Shown in pieces: positions 54,680 through 62,941 of a DNA stretch of 64,000 nt. This DNA is from JALYLC01 sp963743275. GTDB taxonomy: Bacteria; Actinomycetota; Thermoleophilia; Gaiellales; JALYLC01. Position 1 is the first letter of the stretch. Every line of letters begins with the position of its first letter. The stretch spans positions 562,890 to 626,889 of the forward strand of contig CAVUPB010000002.1 in assembly GCA_963743275.1 (NCBI GenBank), written 5' to 3'. The translations under genes and the position numbers were made by a program. The notes beneath the pieces were generated by a model. The model had not been told where the DNA came from and did no database searches. It saw nothing but the letters and a program-made list of their open reading frames with translations.

Positions 54680-56056
54680 TCACACGACAGCGGGCGCCGG
54701 CGGGAAGTTCGCGATCGCGGCGAGCGCACGGTCGCGCTCGTCCTCCGGCATCGCGTGATCCTGCAGGCGGCCCGAGAGGTAGTCGTCGTAGGCCTGCATG
54801 TCGAAGTGCCCGTGGCCGCAGAGGTTGAAGAGGATGACCTGCTCCTTGCCGGCGGCCTCGGCGCGGCGCGCCGCCTCGATCACGCCCTTGATGGCGTGCG
54901 TGGGCTCGGGCGCGGGCAGGATGCCCTCGGCCTTCGCGAACTGGATGCCCGCAGCGAAGCAGTCGAGCTGGCCGTAGGCCTCGGCGCGGATCAGCCCCTG
55001 GTTCTGGGCGTGCGAGACGAGCGGCGCCATGCCGTGGTAGCGCAGGCCGCCGGCGTGGATGCCGGGCGGCATGAAGTCGTGGCCGAGCGTGTGCATCGGC
55101 ACGAGCGGGGCCATGCCCACGGCGTCGCCGAAGTCGTACGCGTAGACGCCGCGCGTGAGCGTCGGGCACGAGGCGGGCTCGACGGCGATGACCTCGATGT
55201 CGGCACCGGCGATCTTGTCGCGCAGGAAGGGGAACGAGATGCCGGCGAAGTTCGAGCCGCCGCCCGCGCAGCCGATGACGACGTCGGGCCCCTTCTCGCC
55301 GAACGCGGCCAGCTGCTCCTTGGCCTCCAGCCCGATCACGGTCTGGTGCATGAGCACGTGATTGAGCACGGAGCCGAGCGAGTACGCCGCCTCGGGATCC
55401 GTGGCGGCGCGCTCGACGGCCTCGGAGATCGCGAGGCCGAGCGAGCCGAGCGAGTCCGGGTCGTTCGCGAGCGCCGCGCGGCCCGCGTTGGTCACGTTCG
55501 ACGGGCTCGAGTGCACGGTGCCGCCGAACGTCTCCATCATCACGCGCCGGTAGGGCTTCTGACGGTAGGAGATGCCGACCATGAAGACCTCGCACTCGAG
55601 GCCGTAGAGCTGCGTCGCGTAGGACAGCGCCGAGCCCCACTGCCCGGCGCCGGTCTCCGTCGCGATGCGCTTGCGCCCGTCCTTGGCGCAGTAGAACGCC
55701 TGCGGCACGGCCGTGTTCGGCTTGTGCGAGCCCGACGGGCTGCCGCCCTCGTACTTGTAGTAGATGCGCACGCCCTTGAGCCCGAGCGCCTGCTCGAAGC
55801 GCTCGGCGCGCATGAGCGGCGTCGGCCGCCAGATGCGGTACGCGTTGCGCACCTCCTCCGGGATCTCGTGCTGAGCCTCGCCCGAGACCTCCTGGAGGAT
55901 GATCGACATCGGGAAGAGCGGAGCCAGATCCTCGGGCCCGACCGGCTGATGCGTGCCCGGGTGCAGCGGCGGCGCCGGCAGCGGGAGATCGGCGTTCAGG
56001 TTGTACCAGTGCGTCGGCAGCGACGCCTCGTCGAGAATGATCTTGTGGGGGCTCAT
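54680..56056 (-). CDS. TrpB2-type tryptophan synthase beta-like PLP enzyme
   Basis: 458 aa, longer than TrpB1. PLP Lys in SPSGSHKPNTAVPQ, ETGAGQWGSALSYA, CAGGGSNFAG and HAGGLRYHGMAPLVSH are TrpB2 features; these enzymes do not need TrpA and may salvage indole or act on other substrates. A full TrpB1 is in the trp operon at 23555. ATG lies 6 nt after TAGACT, so probably leaderless. The 145-bp gap to the convergent dimethylformamidase gene has no feature I can identify. Confidence 0.92.
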   Translation of the reverse strand: MSPHKIILDEASLPTHWYNLNADLPLPAPPLHPGTHQPVGPEDLAPLFPMSIILQEVSGEAQHEIPEEVRNAYRIWRPTPLMRAERFEQALGLKGVRIYYKYEGGSPSGSHKPNTAVPQAFYCAKDGRKRIATETGAGQWGSALSYATQLYGLECEVFMVGISYRQKPYRRVMMETFGGTVHSSPSNVTNAGRAALANDPDSLGSLGLAISEAVERAATDPEAAYSLGSVLNHVLMHQTVIGLEAKEQLAAFGEKGPDVVIGCAGGGSNFAGISFPFLRDKIAGADIEVIAVEPASCPTLTRGVYAYDFGDAVGMAPLVPMHTLGHDFMPPGIHAGGLRYHGMAPLVSHAQNQGLIRAEAYGQLDCFAAGIQFAKAEGILPAPEPTHAIKGVIEAARRAEAAGKEQVILFNLCGHGHFDMQAYDDYLSGRLQDHAMPEDERDRALAAIANFPPAPAVV

Positions 56057-56062
56057 GCGGTG

Positions 56063-56068
56063 AGTCTA
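56063..56068 (-). promoter_or_regulatory. -10 box (TAGACT) of TrpB2 gene
   Basis: TAnnnT exactly 6 nt before the ATG at 56056; predicted leaderless transcript. Confidence 0.5.
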
Positions 56069-56110
56069 GTGCTCCGTCCCGGAGGTCACGTGAGTGTGAG
56101 CTGGTCGCCT

Positions 56111-56176
56111 GCAAGATCGGGGTCAGACCCCAATCTTGCGGTGCCATGCAAAGTTGGGGTCTGACCCCAACTTTGC
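56111..56176. repeat. Type A palindromic repeat pair, intergenic
   Basis: Unit 1 (56111-56139): arms GCAAGATCGGGGTC / GACCCCAATCTTGC, one mismatch. Unit 2 (56148-56176): perfect arms GCAAAGTTGGGGTC / GACCCCAACTTTGC, single-base centre. Spacing 37 bp, matching the pair near 43.4 kb. Sits in the 130-bp gap between the TrpB2 start and the threonine deaminase stop. Confidence 0.9.
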
Positions 56177-56186
56177 GGTCCGGCCC

Positions 56187-57392
56187 TCAGAGGCGCTCGG
56201 CCGGGTAGCCCGCCGCGCTGATCAGCTCGATCACGCGCTCGCCGTGCTCGAAGTCGCGCGTCTCGACCGAGATCAGCACGCGCACGTCGTTGACGCCGAG
56301 CTCGATCGCGCCGTCGCGGTGGTAGTCGATGTCGAGGATGTTGACGCGGTGCTCGGCGAAGAGGTCGGTCAGGCGCTTGAGCGCGCCCGGGCGGTCCGGC
56401 ATCTGCGTGCGCAGGCGCAGGAAGCGCCCGTTGCGGGTCAGGCCGAAGCGCACGATCACCTGCAGCATGCCGGCGTCGAGGTTGCCGCCCGAGAGCACGC
56501 ACACGGCCTCTCGCGCCTTGACCTTGCCCGCCAGGAGCGCGGCCAGCCCGGCTGCGCCGGCGCCCTCCACCATCAGCTTCGAGCGCTCCAGCAGCACCAC
56601 GATGGCGCGGCAGATCTCGTCCTCGCTGACCTCGCAGACGTCGTCGACGAAGCGCTCGACGAGCGGGAACGTGATGTCCCCGGGGCGCTGCACGGCGATG
56701 CCGTCGGCGATTGTCGTGACGCGCTCGATCTCGACCGGGCGCCCGGCCGCGAGCGAGGGCGTCCAGGATGCGCAGCCCGCGGCCTGCACGCCGATCACGC
56801 GCACGTCGGGCCGCAGCGCCTTGACCGCGACCGCGATGCCCGAGAGCAGCCCGCCGCCGCCGAGCGGCACGACGATCGCATCGGCGTCGGGCGCCTGCTC
56901 GAGCAGCTCGAGCGCGATCGTGCCCTGGCCCGCGATGATCGCCTCGTCGTCGAAGGGCGGCACGAGCACGCGACCGTCCGGGTCGGAGCGCGCGGCCGCG
57001 TAGCTCTCCTCGAACGTCTCCCCGCGCAGCACGACCTCGGCGCCGTACTCGGCGGTGGCGACCTGCTTGGCGAGCGGCGCATCGACGGGCATGTAGACGC
57101 GGGAGGAGACGCCCAGCGCGGTCGCGGCCAGCGCGACCCCCTGGGCGTGGTTGCCGGCGCTCGCCGCGACGACGCCGCGGGCGCGCTCCTCGTCGGTCAG
57201 CGTCGACATGCGGTTGACGGCGCCGCGCAGCTTGAACGCGCCCGTGCGCTGCAGGTTCTCGGCCTTGAGCAGCACGCGCATGCCGGTCCAGCGCGAGATC
57301 GCGCCCGCCGAGAGCACGGGCGTGGGCGCCACGACGCCGTCGATGACGGCGCGCGCCCTCTGGATGTCGTCGAGGCCGACCACGGCGGCCAT
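56187..57392 (-). CDS. ilvA: Threonine ammonia-lyase with ACT domain
   Basis: 401 aa. PLP Lys in RTGAFKLRGAVNRM, SAGNHAQGVAL, phosphate loop PLGGGGLLSGIA, and a C-terminal ACT domain (about 325-401, LRTQMPDRPGALKRLTDLFAEHRVNILDIDYHR). Deaminates threonine to 2-oxobutyrate; the short single ACT domain is typical of the catabolic/allosteric short form. The HAD gene ends 7 bp upstream. ATG 57392 begins MAAVVGLDDIQRARAVIDG. Confidence 0.93.
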   Translation of the reverse strand: MAAVVGLDDIQRARAVIDGVVAPTPVLSAGAISRWTGMRVLLKAENLQRTGAFKLRGAVNRMSTLTDEERARGVVAASAGNHAQGVALAATALGVSSRVYMPVDAPLAKQVATAEYGAEVVLRGETFEESYAAARSDPDGRVLVPPFDDEAIIAGQGTIALELLEQAPDADAIVVPLGGGGLLSGIAVAVKALRPDVRVIGVQAAGCASWTPSLAAGRPVEIERVTTIADGIAVQRPGDITFPLVERFVDDVCEVSEDEICRAIVVLLERSKLMVEGAGAAGLAALLAGKVKAREAVCVLSGGNLDAGMLQVIVRFGLTRNGRFLRLRTQMPDRPGALKRLTDLFAEHRVNILDIDYHRDGAIELGVNDVRVLISVETRDFEHGERVIELISAAGYPAERL

Positions 57393-57399
57393 CGTAGTC

Positions 57400-58095
57400 C
57401 TAGGCGCCGGAGAGCAGGTCCAGCACGCCGGTGAGGTCGTCCGCGTAGCGGCGCGCCTCGGGGTGCGGCCGCCGCACGAGCAGCGTCTGCATCCCGGCGC
57501 GCTCGGGGCCGGCGACGTCGGCCTCGTAGGTGTCGCCGACGAAGAGGATCTCGCCCGCTGCGCAGCCCGCGGCGGCGATCGCCGCGGCATAGCTCTCGGG
57601 ATGCGGCTTCTCGACGCCCAGGCGCGCCGACGTCAGCACCTCGGTGAGCGGAGGGATCCAGCCATGGGAGCGGCAGATCTCCGGCAGCTCCCAGACGTGG
57701 TTGGAGAGCACGAGCTGGCGCAGCCCGAGCTCGTCGACCGCCGTCAGCACGGTGCGCGTCTCGGGGTAGGGATGGTGGCTCGCCGGCTCGACGATCGTCG
57801 CGTACGCCGCCACCGCCGCCTCGCGGGCAAGCCCCTCGGAGATGCCGCCCGCGATCGCGGCCGCCGCGAGCAGGCCCGTGAAGTAGCCGTGCGCGCCTGC
57901 CTGCGTGGCGTGCTCGCGCCGCTCCTCCGGCGTCTCCCAGGGGAAGCTCGCGTTGAGCACGCGGCCGAGCTCGTCCGCATCTGCGCCCGCGGCGTGCTCG
58001 CCGAGGGCCTCGAGCAGGGCGCGGCGCCAGAGCGTGCCGCCGGGCGGCAGGGCGAGCGTGCGGTGGAAGTCGTAGACGACCGCGCGGATCGTCAT
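57400..58095 (-). CDS. HAD-superfamily hydrolase with altered motif I
   Basis: 231 aa. HAD motifs: nucleophile Asp in VVYDFHRTLA, motif II VLSNHVW, motif III GVEKPHPESY, motif IV FVGDTYEADV. Motif I is normally DxD; the second Asp is His11 here, so phosphatase chemistry may be altered or the enzyme may be dehalogenase-like. ATG overlaps the meaB stop (ATGA) and so it is cotranscribed with the GTPase. Substrate unknown. Confidence 0.85.
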   Translation of the reverse strand: MTIRAVVYDFHRTLALPPGGTLWRRALLEALGEHAAGADADELGRVLNASFPWETPEERREHATQAGAHGYFTGLLAAAAIAGGISEGLAREAAVAAYATIVEPASHHPYPETRTVLTAVDELGLRQLVLSNHVWELPEICRSHGWIPPLTEVLTSARLGVEKPHPESYAAAIAAAGCAAGEILFVGDTYEADVAGPERAGMQTLLVRRPHPEARRYADDLTGVLDLLSGA

Positions 58096-59054
58096 GCGCG
58101 CTCGAGCAGCCGCTGTACCGCGGTGAGCGGGTCGATCGTGCGATCGGCGAGCGCATCGACGAGGCCGGCGAGGTCGGGGCTGCCGTCGAGCGCCTCGCCG
58201 AGCCTGCGCGCGGTGCGCGCCGAGGCGAGCGCGAGCAGCTCGGAGCGCAGCTGCGCCTTGCGGCGCCCGGCGAGGTCGCCGGCCGCCGCCAGCGCCGCCT
58301 GGTGCGCCTCGACGGCGGCCCACAGCTCGTCGACGCCGCGCGGCTCGGTCGCGACCGTCTCGAGCACGACGGGGCGGCGCTCGGGGTCGGCCAGCGAGAG
58401 CACCTGCGCGAGCTCGGCGCGCGTGCGCTCGAGCGCGGGATGGTCGGCCTTGTTGACGACGATCACGTCGGGGATCTCCATGACGCCGGCCTTGAGCGCC
58501 TGGATCGAGTCGCCCGAGCCGGGCATCAGCACGAGCGCGACGGTGTCGGCAAGGCCCGCGACCTCGACCTCGCTCTGCCCCACGCCGACGGTCTCGTAGA
58601 GCACGACGTCGCGGCCCGAGGCGTCCACGATCACGCCGGCGAGCAGCGTGGCCTCGGCGACGCCGCCGAGGTGGCCGCGGGTGCCCATCGAGCGGATGTA
58701 GACGCCGCTGTCGAGGAAGTGCTCGACGAGCCGGATGCGATCGCCGAGCAGCGCGCCGTGCGTGATGTGGCTCGACGGGTCGACCGTGATCACGCCGACG
58801 GTCTGCCCGCGCGCGCGCAGCAGCGTGCAGAGCGCGGCGACGAGGCTCGACTTGCCGACGCCCGGCGGCCCGGTGATCCCGAGCGTGCGCGCCCGTCCCG
58901 CGTGCGGGTAGAGCAGCTCGAGCAGGCGCCGCGCACCGGGGTGCTCGTCCTCGGCCAGCGAGATCGCCCGTGCGACCGCGCGCCGGTCGCCCCCGAGCAC
59001 GCGCTCGGCGAGCGCGTCGGGATCCTCCTCGCGTCGCCGGCGTGCACCCGTCAT
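58092..59054 (-). CDS. meaB: MeaB/ArgK-type GTPase chaperone of B12-dependent mutase
   Basis: 320 aa from ATG 59054. G1 loop GITGPPGVGKSSLVAAL, VDPSS, YETVGVGQSEVEVAGLADT (switch region) and VVNKADHP (NKxD guanine motif). Protects and reloads adenosylcobalamin mutases, so it should serve the mutase at 7686-8084/9553-11151. A GTG two codons upstream is possible, but a TAGCCT -10 box places the transcript start near 59057, so ATG 59054 is preferred. Confidence 0.92.
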   Translation of the reverse strand: MTGARRRREEDPDALAERVLGGDRRAVARAISLAEDEHPGARRLLELLYPHAGRARTLGITGPPGVGKSSLVAALCTLLRARGQTVGVITVDPSSHITHGALLGDRIRLVEHFLDSGVYIRSMGTRGHLGGVAEATLLAGVIVDASGRDVVLYETVGVGQSEVEVAGLADTVALVLMPGSGDSIQALKAGVMEIPDVIVVNKADHPALERTRAELAQVLSLADPERRPVVLETVATEPRGVDELWAAVEAHQAALAAAGDLAGRRKAQLRSELLALASARTARRLGEALDGSPDLAGLVDALADRTIDPLTAVQRLLERA

Positions 59055-59063
59055 CTGCACCGG

Positions 59064-59098
59064 AGGCTAGATGACGGTGTCCGCCCACGGGGTAGGCT
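59064..59098. promoter_or_regulatory. Divergent promoters between meaB and LON-domain gene
   Basis: Minus strand TAGCCT (59069-59064), 9 nt before the meaB ATG. Plus strand ATGACG (59071-59076), 16-bp spacer, TAGGCT (59093-59098), 7 nt before the ATG at 59106. Both predict leaderless mRNAs. Confidence 0.5.
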
Positions 59099-59105
59099 GC
59101 GGCGG

Positions 59106-59732
59106 ATGGCGCGGCTTCCCGACCTGCCGGTCTTCCCGCTCCCGCTCGTGCTGCTGCCCGGCGAGCTGCTGCCGCTGCACATCTTCGAGGCCCGCTATCG
59201 CGAGCTCGTGGCGCGCTGCCTGGCGGGCCCCGAGCCGTTCTGCGTCGTGCTCGAGGACGACGCCGGCGTGCGCGAGGTCGGCTGCCTGGCGCGCGACCTG
59301 ACGGTGCTCGAGCGGCTCGCGGACGGCCGTCTCAACGTCGTCGTCAGCGGCGGCGAGCCGGTACGGCTCGGCCCGATCGACGACGAGACCCACTCCTACC
59401 TGAGCGCCGAGGCGATGCTGCTCGAGGACGACGAGGAGCCGGTCGCGGCGGACGAGATCGACGCCGCCCTGGCCGCCTACCGCGCGCTGCTGCAGGAGAT
59501 CGGGCGCGAGGACTCCGAGCCGCTCTCGGCCCAGCCGCGGCTGTCCTACGCGCTCGGCGCGCGCATCGACGTGGGCCTCGAGGTCGGCCAGGCGCTGCTC
59601 GAGTCGCGCTCCGAGACGGCGCGCCTCGTGCTCATCACCGAGGCGCTCGAGCAGGGGCGCCACAGCCTCCGCATCGCGGCCGAGAGGGAGCGCCGCGCGG
59701 TGCGCAACGGCAAGGTCGATCCGACGGCCTGA
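59106..59732 (+). CDS. LON substrate-binding-domain protein
   Basis: 208 aa. Stand-alone N-terminal domain of Lon protease: LPVFPLPLVLLPGELLPLHIFEARYRELVARCL is the family signature; no ATPase or protease domain follows. Such proteins are widespread and of unclear role, possibly substrate recognition or stress. Convergent with the gamma-glutamyltransferase gene across a 248-bp gap that contains a possible RNA gene. Confidence 0.88.
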   Translation: MARLPDLPVFPLPLVLLPGELLPLHIFEARYRELVARCLAGPEPFCVVLEDDAGVREVGCLARDLTVLERLADGRLNVVVSGGEPVRLGPIDDETHSYLSAEAMLLEDDEEPVAADEIDAALAAYRALLQEIGREDSEPLSAQPRLSYALGARIDVGLEVGQALLESRSETARLVLITEALEQGRHSLRIAAERERRAVRNGKVDPTA

Positions 59733-59751
59733 ACGGGGCTTTCGCGTCGCT

Positions 59752-59780
59752 TGTGAGCGTCCCCGGCGTCCGCTATGGTT
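59752..59780 (+). promoter_or_regulatory. Promoter TTGTGA-N17-TATGGT
   Basis: -35 TTGTGA (59752-59757), exact 17-bp spacer, -10 TATGGT (59775-59780); start near 59787. It sits after a stop codon, between convergent genes, with no coding sequence to serve. Confidence 0.5.
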
Positions 59781-59786
59781 GCGGCG

Positions 59787-59935
59787 GGGCGCACCTGCGG
59801 TCCCAACTCGGTCAGCCGGCCCCTCAAGCCCGGAAGCCGGAGACCGCAGGCCGGGGGTCGAGCCGGAGCGTCTGGAGGGTTGAGCGGACGCGCGGATGCT
59901 CGAACAGGCGCGTACGGTTATCGCAACGGCTTCTT
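59787..59935 (+). ncRNA. Candidate structured non-coding RNA
   Basis: After the promoter, a perfect 9-bp stem CCTGCGGTC (59795-59803) / GACCGCAGG (59842-59850) encloses an inner 5-bp stem CCGGC (59817-59821) / GCCGG (59836-59840). A further CCGG...CCGG pairing follows (about 59851-59866). The 248-bp gap has no credible reading frame. It does not match SRP RNA, tmRNA, RNase P, tRNA, cobalamin or c-di-GMP riboswitch consensus as I know them. The 3' end is not defined and no T-rich terminator is seen. Confidence 0.4.
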
Positions 59936-59980
59936 AGACAGTCCGCCGTCCGCTCCCCACCCGTCCATCTGCCCCCGGGT

Positions 59981-61531
59981 TCAGGACGTGACGACGATGC
60001 CCGCGCCGCCGCGGCGCGGGTCGCCTGCGGCCGCGAACCCATCGGGCGTGCGCGCCACGACCTGCGCCCCTCCGAAGTAGATGTTGCGGCCGGGCCAGCG
60101 CACGATCCGCTCGCCCGCCGCTTCGAGCGCGTCGAGCGTCGCGGCGGGCATCCCGCCCTCGCAGTCGAGGGCGTCGCCCTCCGGATGCACGCGCGGCAGG
60201 TCGACCGCCTCGTGCAGCGGCAGCCCGAGGTCGAGCGCCGCCACGACGACCTGCACGATCGCCGAGCGGATCCGCGCCGACCCGGACGACCCGAGCACGA
60301 GCTCGACCCGCCCGTCCCGCACCATGAGCGACGGCGCCATCATGCTCGTCAGCCGCATCCCGGGCGCCTGCCGCAGCGATCCGACATGGAGGTCGGTCTC
60401 GCCCAGCATGTTGTTGAGGTGCACGCCGGTGCCCGGGACGACGACGCCCGAGCCGCAGCCCGTCGAGCACGTCAGCGAGGCCGCGTTGCCGTCGGCGTCG
60501 AGCACGCTGATCTGGGTCGTCCAGGGGGCTCCGGAGCGCCAAGTGGCACTGGCCGCGTGTGCCACTTGGCCGCTGTGCGCGGCCGCGAGCACCCGCCGCA
60601 CGGCGCCGCCGCGGTAGAGCGCGCGCTCGAACGCGGGCGTCCGCTGGGCGTTCGCCGAGCGCAGCGCGGCCGCGACGCGCGCGACCGTCGCCGGTGCGAG
60701 CGCGCCTGCGAGCGGCGGGCCGGCCGCGATGACGGCGAGCGCGTGGGCGATCAGCGCTCCGCCCGAGGACGGCGGGGGGTTCGTCACGAACGTGCGCTCG
60801 CGGTACGGGACGCAGACCGGGCGGCGGCGGATCGCGCGATAGGCCGCGAGGTCGGCCAGCGTCAGCGCGCCACCCGTGGCCGCCTGGTGGGCGACGAGGG
60901 CGTGCGCCGTCTCGCCGTCGGCGAGCTCGCGGGCGCCGTGCGCGGCGATGCGCTCGAGCGTGTCGGCGAGCGGCGGGTTGCTCGTCGTCTCGCCCGCGCG
61001 CAGCGGGCGCTCCGACGGCCCGAACACGCGCGCGCCCTCGGGCGAGGCGCCGAGGAAGCCGGTCAGGAGCGTGATCACGTCGGCGTGCGCGGGCGTCACC
61101 TCGACGCCCTCGCGCGCGAGCGCGATCGCGGGGGCGGCGAGCTCGGCCCACGGCAGGCGCCCGAGGCGCCGGTGCGCAGCCTCCAGGCCCGCGGTCACGC
61201 CCGGGACGGCGCACGAGCCCGGCCCGACGAGGAACGTCTGGCGGCCCGTCCCGAAGTCGACGATGTACGGCTCGAGCGGCGCGATGGGCCCGCTGTGGCC
61301 CGCGCCGGGCACGGCCGTGAAGAAGTCGAGCGCGAGCGGTCGCCCGGCCGCGGCGTCGTAGGCGACGAGGAAGCCGCCGCCGCCCGGGCCGGTCAGCGCC
61401 GGCTCGGCGACCCACGACGCGAACGCGGCGGCGATGCACGCGTCGGCCGCCGAGCCGCCCGCGCGCAGGACCTCGGCCCCGACCTCGGCGGTGGCCGGAT
61501 GCCCTGCGGCGATCGCACCCCGCGCAGCGAC
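59981..61531 (-). CDS. Gamma-glutamyltransferase-family N-terminal nucleophile hydrolase
   Basis: About 516 aa. Family N-terminus VAARGAIAAGHPATAEVGAEVLRAGGSAADACIA, GPGGGGFLVAYD, and the autoprocessing region around Thr338 (WTTQISVLDADGNAASLTCST), with GSGVVVPGTGVHLNN. The usual Thr-Thr-His after the cleavage site reads Thr-Thr-Gln. Start unclear: between the ftsZ stop and the conserved N-terminus there is no ATG, GTG or TTG in frame; AGGAGGG lies 6 nt before a GTC codon at 61531, which may be a miscalled GTG. No signal peptide. A type B repeat is translated inside it. Confidence 0.82.
   Translation of the reverse strand, partial: VAARGAIAAGHPATAEVGAEVLRAGGSAADACIAAAFASWVAEPALTGPGGGGFLVAYDAAAGRPLALDFFTAVPGAGHSGPIAPLEPYIVDFGTGRQTFLVGPGSCAVPGVTAGLEAAHRRLGRLPWAELAAPAIALAREGVEVTPAHADVITLLTGFLGASPEGARVFGPSERPLRAGETTSNPPLADTLERIAAHGARELADGETAHALVAHQAATGGALTLADLAAYRAIRRRPVCVPYRERTFVTNPPPSSGGALIAHALAVIAAGPPLAGALAPATVARVAAALRSANAQRTPAFERALYRGGAVRRVLAAAHSGQVAHAASATWRSGAPWTTQISVLDADGNAASLTCSTGCGSGVVVPGTGVHLNNMLGETDLHVGSLRQAPGMRLTSMMAPSLMVRDGRVELVLGSSGSARIRSAIVQVVVAALDLGLPLHEAVDLPRVHPEGDALDCEGGMPAATLDALEAAGERIVRWPGRNIYFGGAQVVARTPDGFAAAGDPRRGGAGIVVTS
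60538..60570. repeat. 33-bp palindromic repeat, type B, copy 2 (inside a gene)
   Basis: Perfect 12-bp arms GCCAAGTGGCAC (60538-60549) and GTGCCACTTGGC (60559-60570), 9-nt loop. 33 bp is a multiple of three, and the host gene stays open through it (GQVAHAASATW). Confidence 0.88.
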
Positions 61532-61564
61532 CGGTGACCCTCCTAGGAGCTCAGTCAGCGCTTC

Positions 61565-62941
61565 TCAGTCGCGCAGGAAGGACGGGACGTCGAGATCGTC
61601 GTCGAGCTCGAGCTCGCGCAGCGGAGAGCGCTCGCGCGAGCGCTCGGGCTCGCTGCTGCGCTTCGGCCCCTCGCGGCGCTCGAAGCCGGTGGCGATCACG
61701 GTCACCCACAGCTGGTCGCCGAGCGTCTCGTCGACGGACGTGCCGAAGATGATGTTCGAGTTGCCGGACGACGCCTCGCGCACCGCCTCGGCGGCATCCG
61801 TGACCTCCTGCAGCGTCAGGTCGGCCGGCCCCATGACCGAGAGCAGGACGCCGGTCGCGCCGCTGATGCGCTGGCCGATGAGCGGCGAGTCGAGCGCGCG
61901 CCGCGCAGCCTCGCGGCCGCGCATCGGGCCCGTCGCCATGCCGATGCCCATGAGCGCCGAGCCGGACTCCTCCATCACGGTGCGCACATCGGCGAAGTCG
62001 AGGTTGATGACGCCCGGCCGCGTGATCAGGTCGCAGATGCCCTGCACGCCCTGGCGCAGCACGTCGTCGGCCATGCGGAACGCGTCGACCATCGAGACGC
62101 CGCGCTCGAGCACCTCGAGCAGGCGGTCGTTGGGGACGACGATGAGCGTGTCGACGGCCTCCTGCAGCGCCTCGAGGCCCGCCTGGGCGGCCTCCAGGCG
62201 GCGCTTGCCCTCGAAGCCGAACGGCATCGTCACGATGCCGACGGTCAGCGAGCCGAGCTCGCGCGCGGCCCTGGCGATCACGGGCGCTGCGCCGGTACCG
62301 GTGCCGCCGCCCTCGCCGGCCGTCACGAACACGAGATCGGAGCCGCGCAGCACCTGGCGCAGCCGGTCGATCGAGTCCTCGGCGGCCTTGCGACCGAGAT
62401 CGGGATCCGCCCCGGAGCCGAGACCGCTCGTGAGCTCACGGCCGATCTGGAGCTTCACGGTCGCGTCCGACATCGCGAGCTGCTGCGCGTCGGTGTTGAT
62501 GGCCACGAACTCGACGCCGTGGATGCCCGCGTCGATCATCCGCTGCAGCGCGTTGAGACCGCCGCCGCCGACGCCGACGACGCGGATCGAGGCGAGATAG
62601 GCCGACGCCTCGCCGCGCGCACGCAGCGAGCCCGGCAGCGCCGGGGTGCCGTCGCCGGCCTCGCCGGGATCGCCCGGATCGGGCACGGCGCGCAGGCGCG
62701 GCGCCTCGGCCGGCTCGGAGGGAGCCGGCTTGGCGTGCTTCGCGGGCTTGTCGGGCGGCGGGTCGGACTTCGCGGCGACGGGCTCGGGCACGGGAGCGTG
62801 CACGGGCGCGGGCGCCTGCTCCGCGGGCTTCTCGGCCGCTGTTCCGGCGGCCGCCCCCGGCAACTCCTCCTGCGACCCTTCGGTCTGGCGGAAGAGGTCG
62901 GCGAGCGGCCCTTCGCGCATGCTGGCTCTACGCTTGCTCAC
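61565..62941 (-). CDS. ftsZ: Cell division protein FtsZ with long N-terminal extension
   Basis: 458 aa. Tubulin-like GTPase that forms the division ring. VVGVGGGGLNALQRMID, GTP loop TAGEGGGTGTGAAPV (about 207-221), NLDFADVRTVM (synergy loop) and the conserved tail DDLDVPSFLRD that binds FtsA/SepF-type partners. Residues 1-115 are an unusual Pro/Ala-rich, charged extension absent from typical FtsZ, which starts near the IRVVGVGG motif. GTG 62941 has a strong GAGGAGGT 9 nt upstream; ATG 62920 is an alternative. Overlaps parA by 14 bp. Confidence 0.93.
   Translation of the reverse strand: MSKRRASMREGPLADLFRQTEGSQEELPGAAAGTAAEKPAEQAPAPVHAPVPEPVAAKSDPPPDKPAKHAKPAPSEPAEAPRLRAVPDPGDPGEAGDGTPALPGSLRARGEASAYLASIRVVGVGGGGLNALQRMIDAGIHGVEFVAINTDAQQLAMSDATVKLQIGRELTSGLGSGADPDLGRKAAEDSIDRLRQVLRGSDLVFVTAGEGGGTGTGAAPVIARAARELGSLTVGIVTMPFGFEGKRRLEAAQAGLEALQEAVDTLIVVPNDRLLEVLERGVSMVDAFRMADDVLRQGVQGICDLITRPGVINLDFADVRTVMEESGSALMGIGMATGPMRGREAARRALDSPLIGQRISGATGVLLSVMGPADLTLQEVTDAAEAVREASSGNSNIIFGTSVDETLGDQLWVTVIATGFERREGPKRSSEPERSRERSPLRELELDDDLDVPSFLRD

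Noticed and set aside
59787..59935. SRP (4.5S) RNA
   Set aside because: GGTCAG and CCCGGAAG are present, but 14 bases separate them and the apical GGAA loop has no proper closing stem; left as an unassigned RNA.
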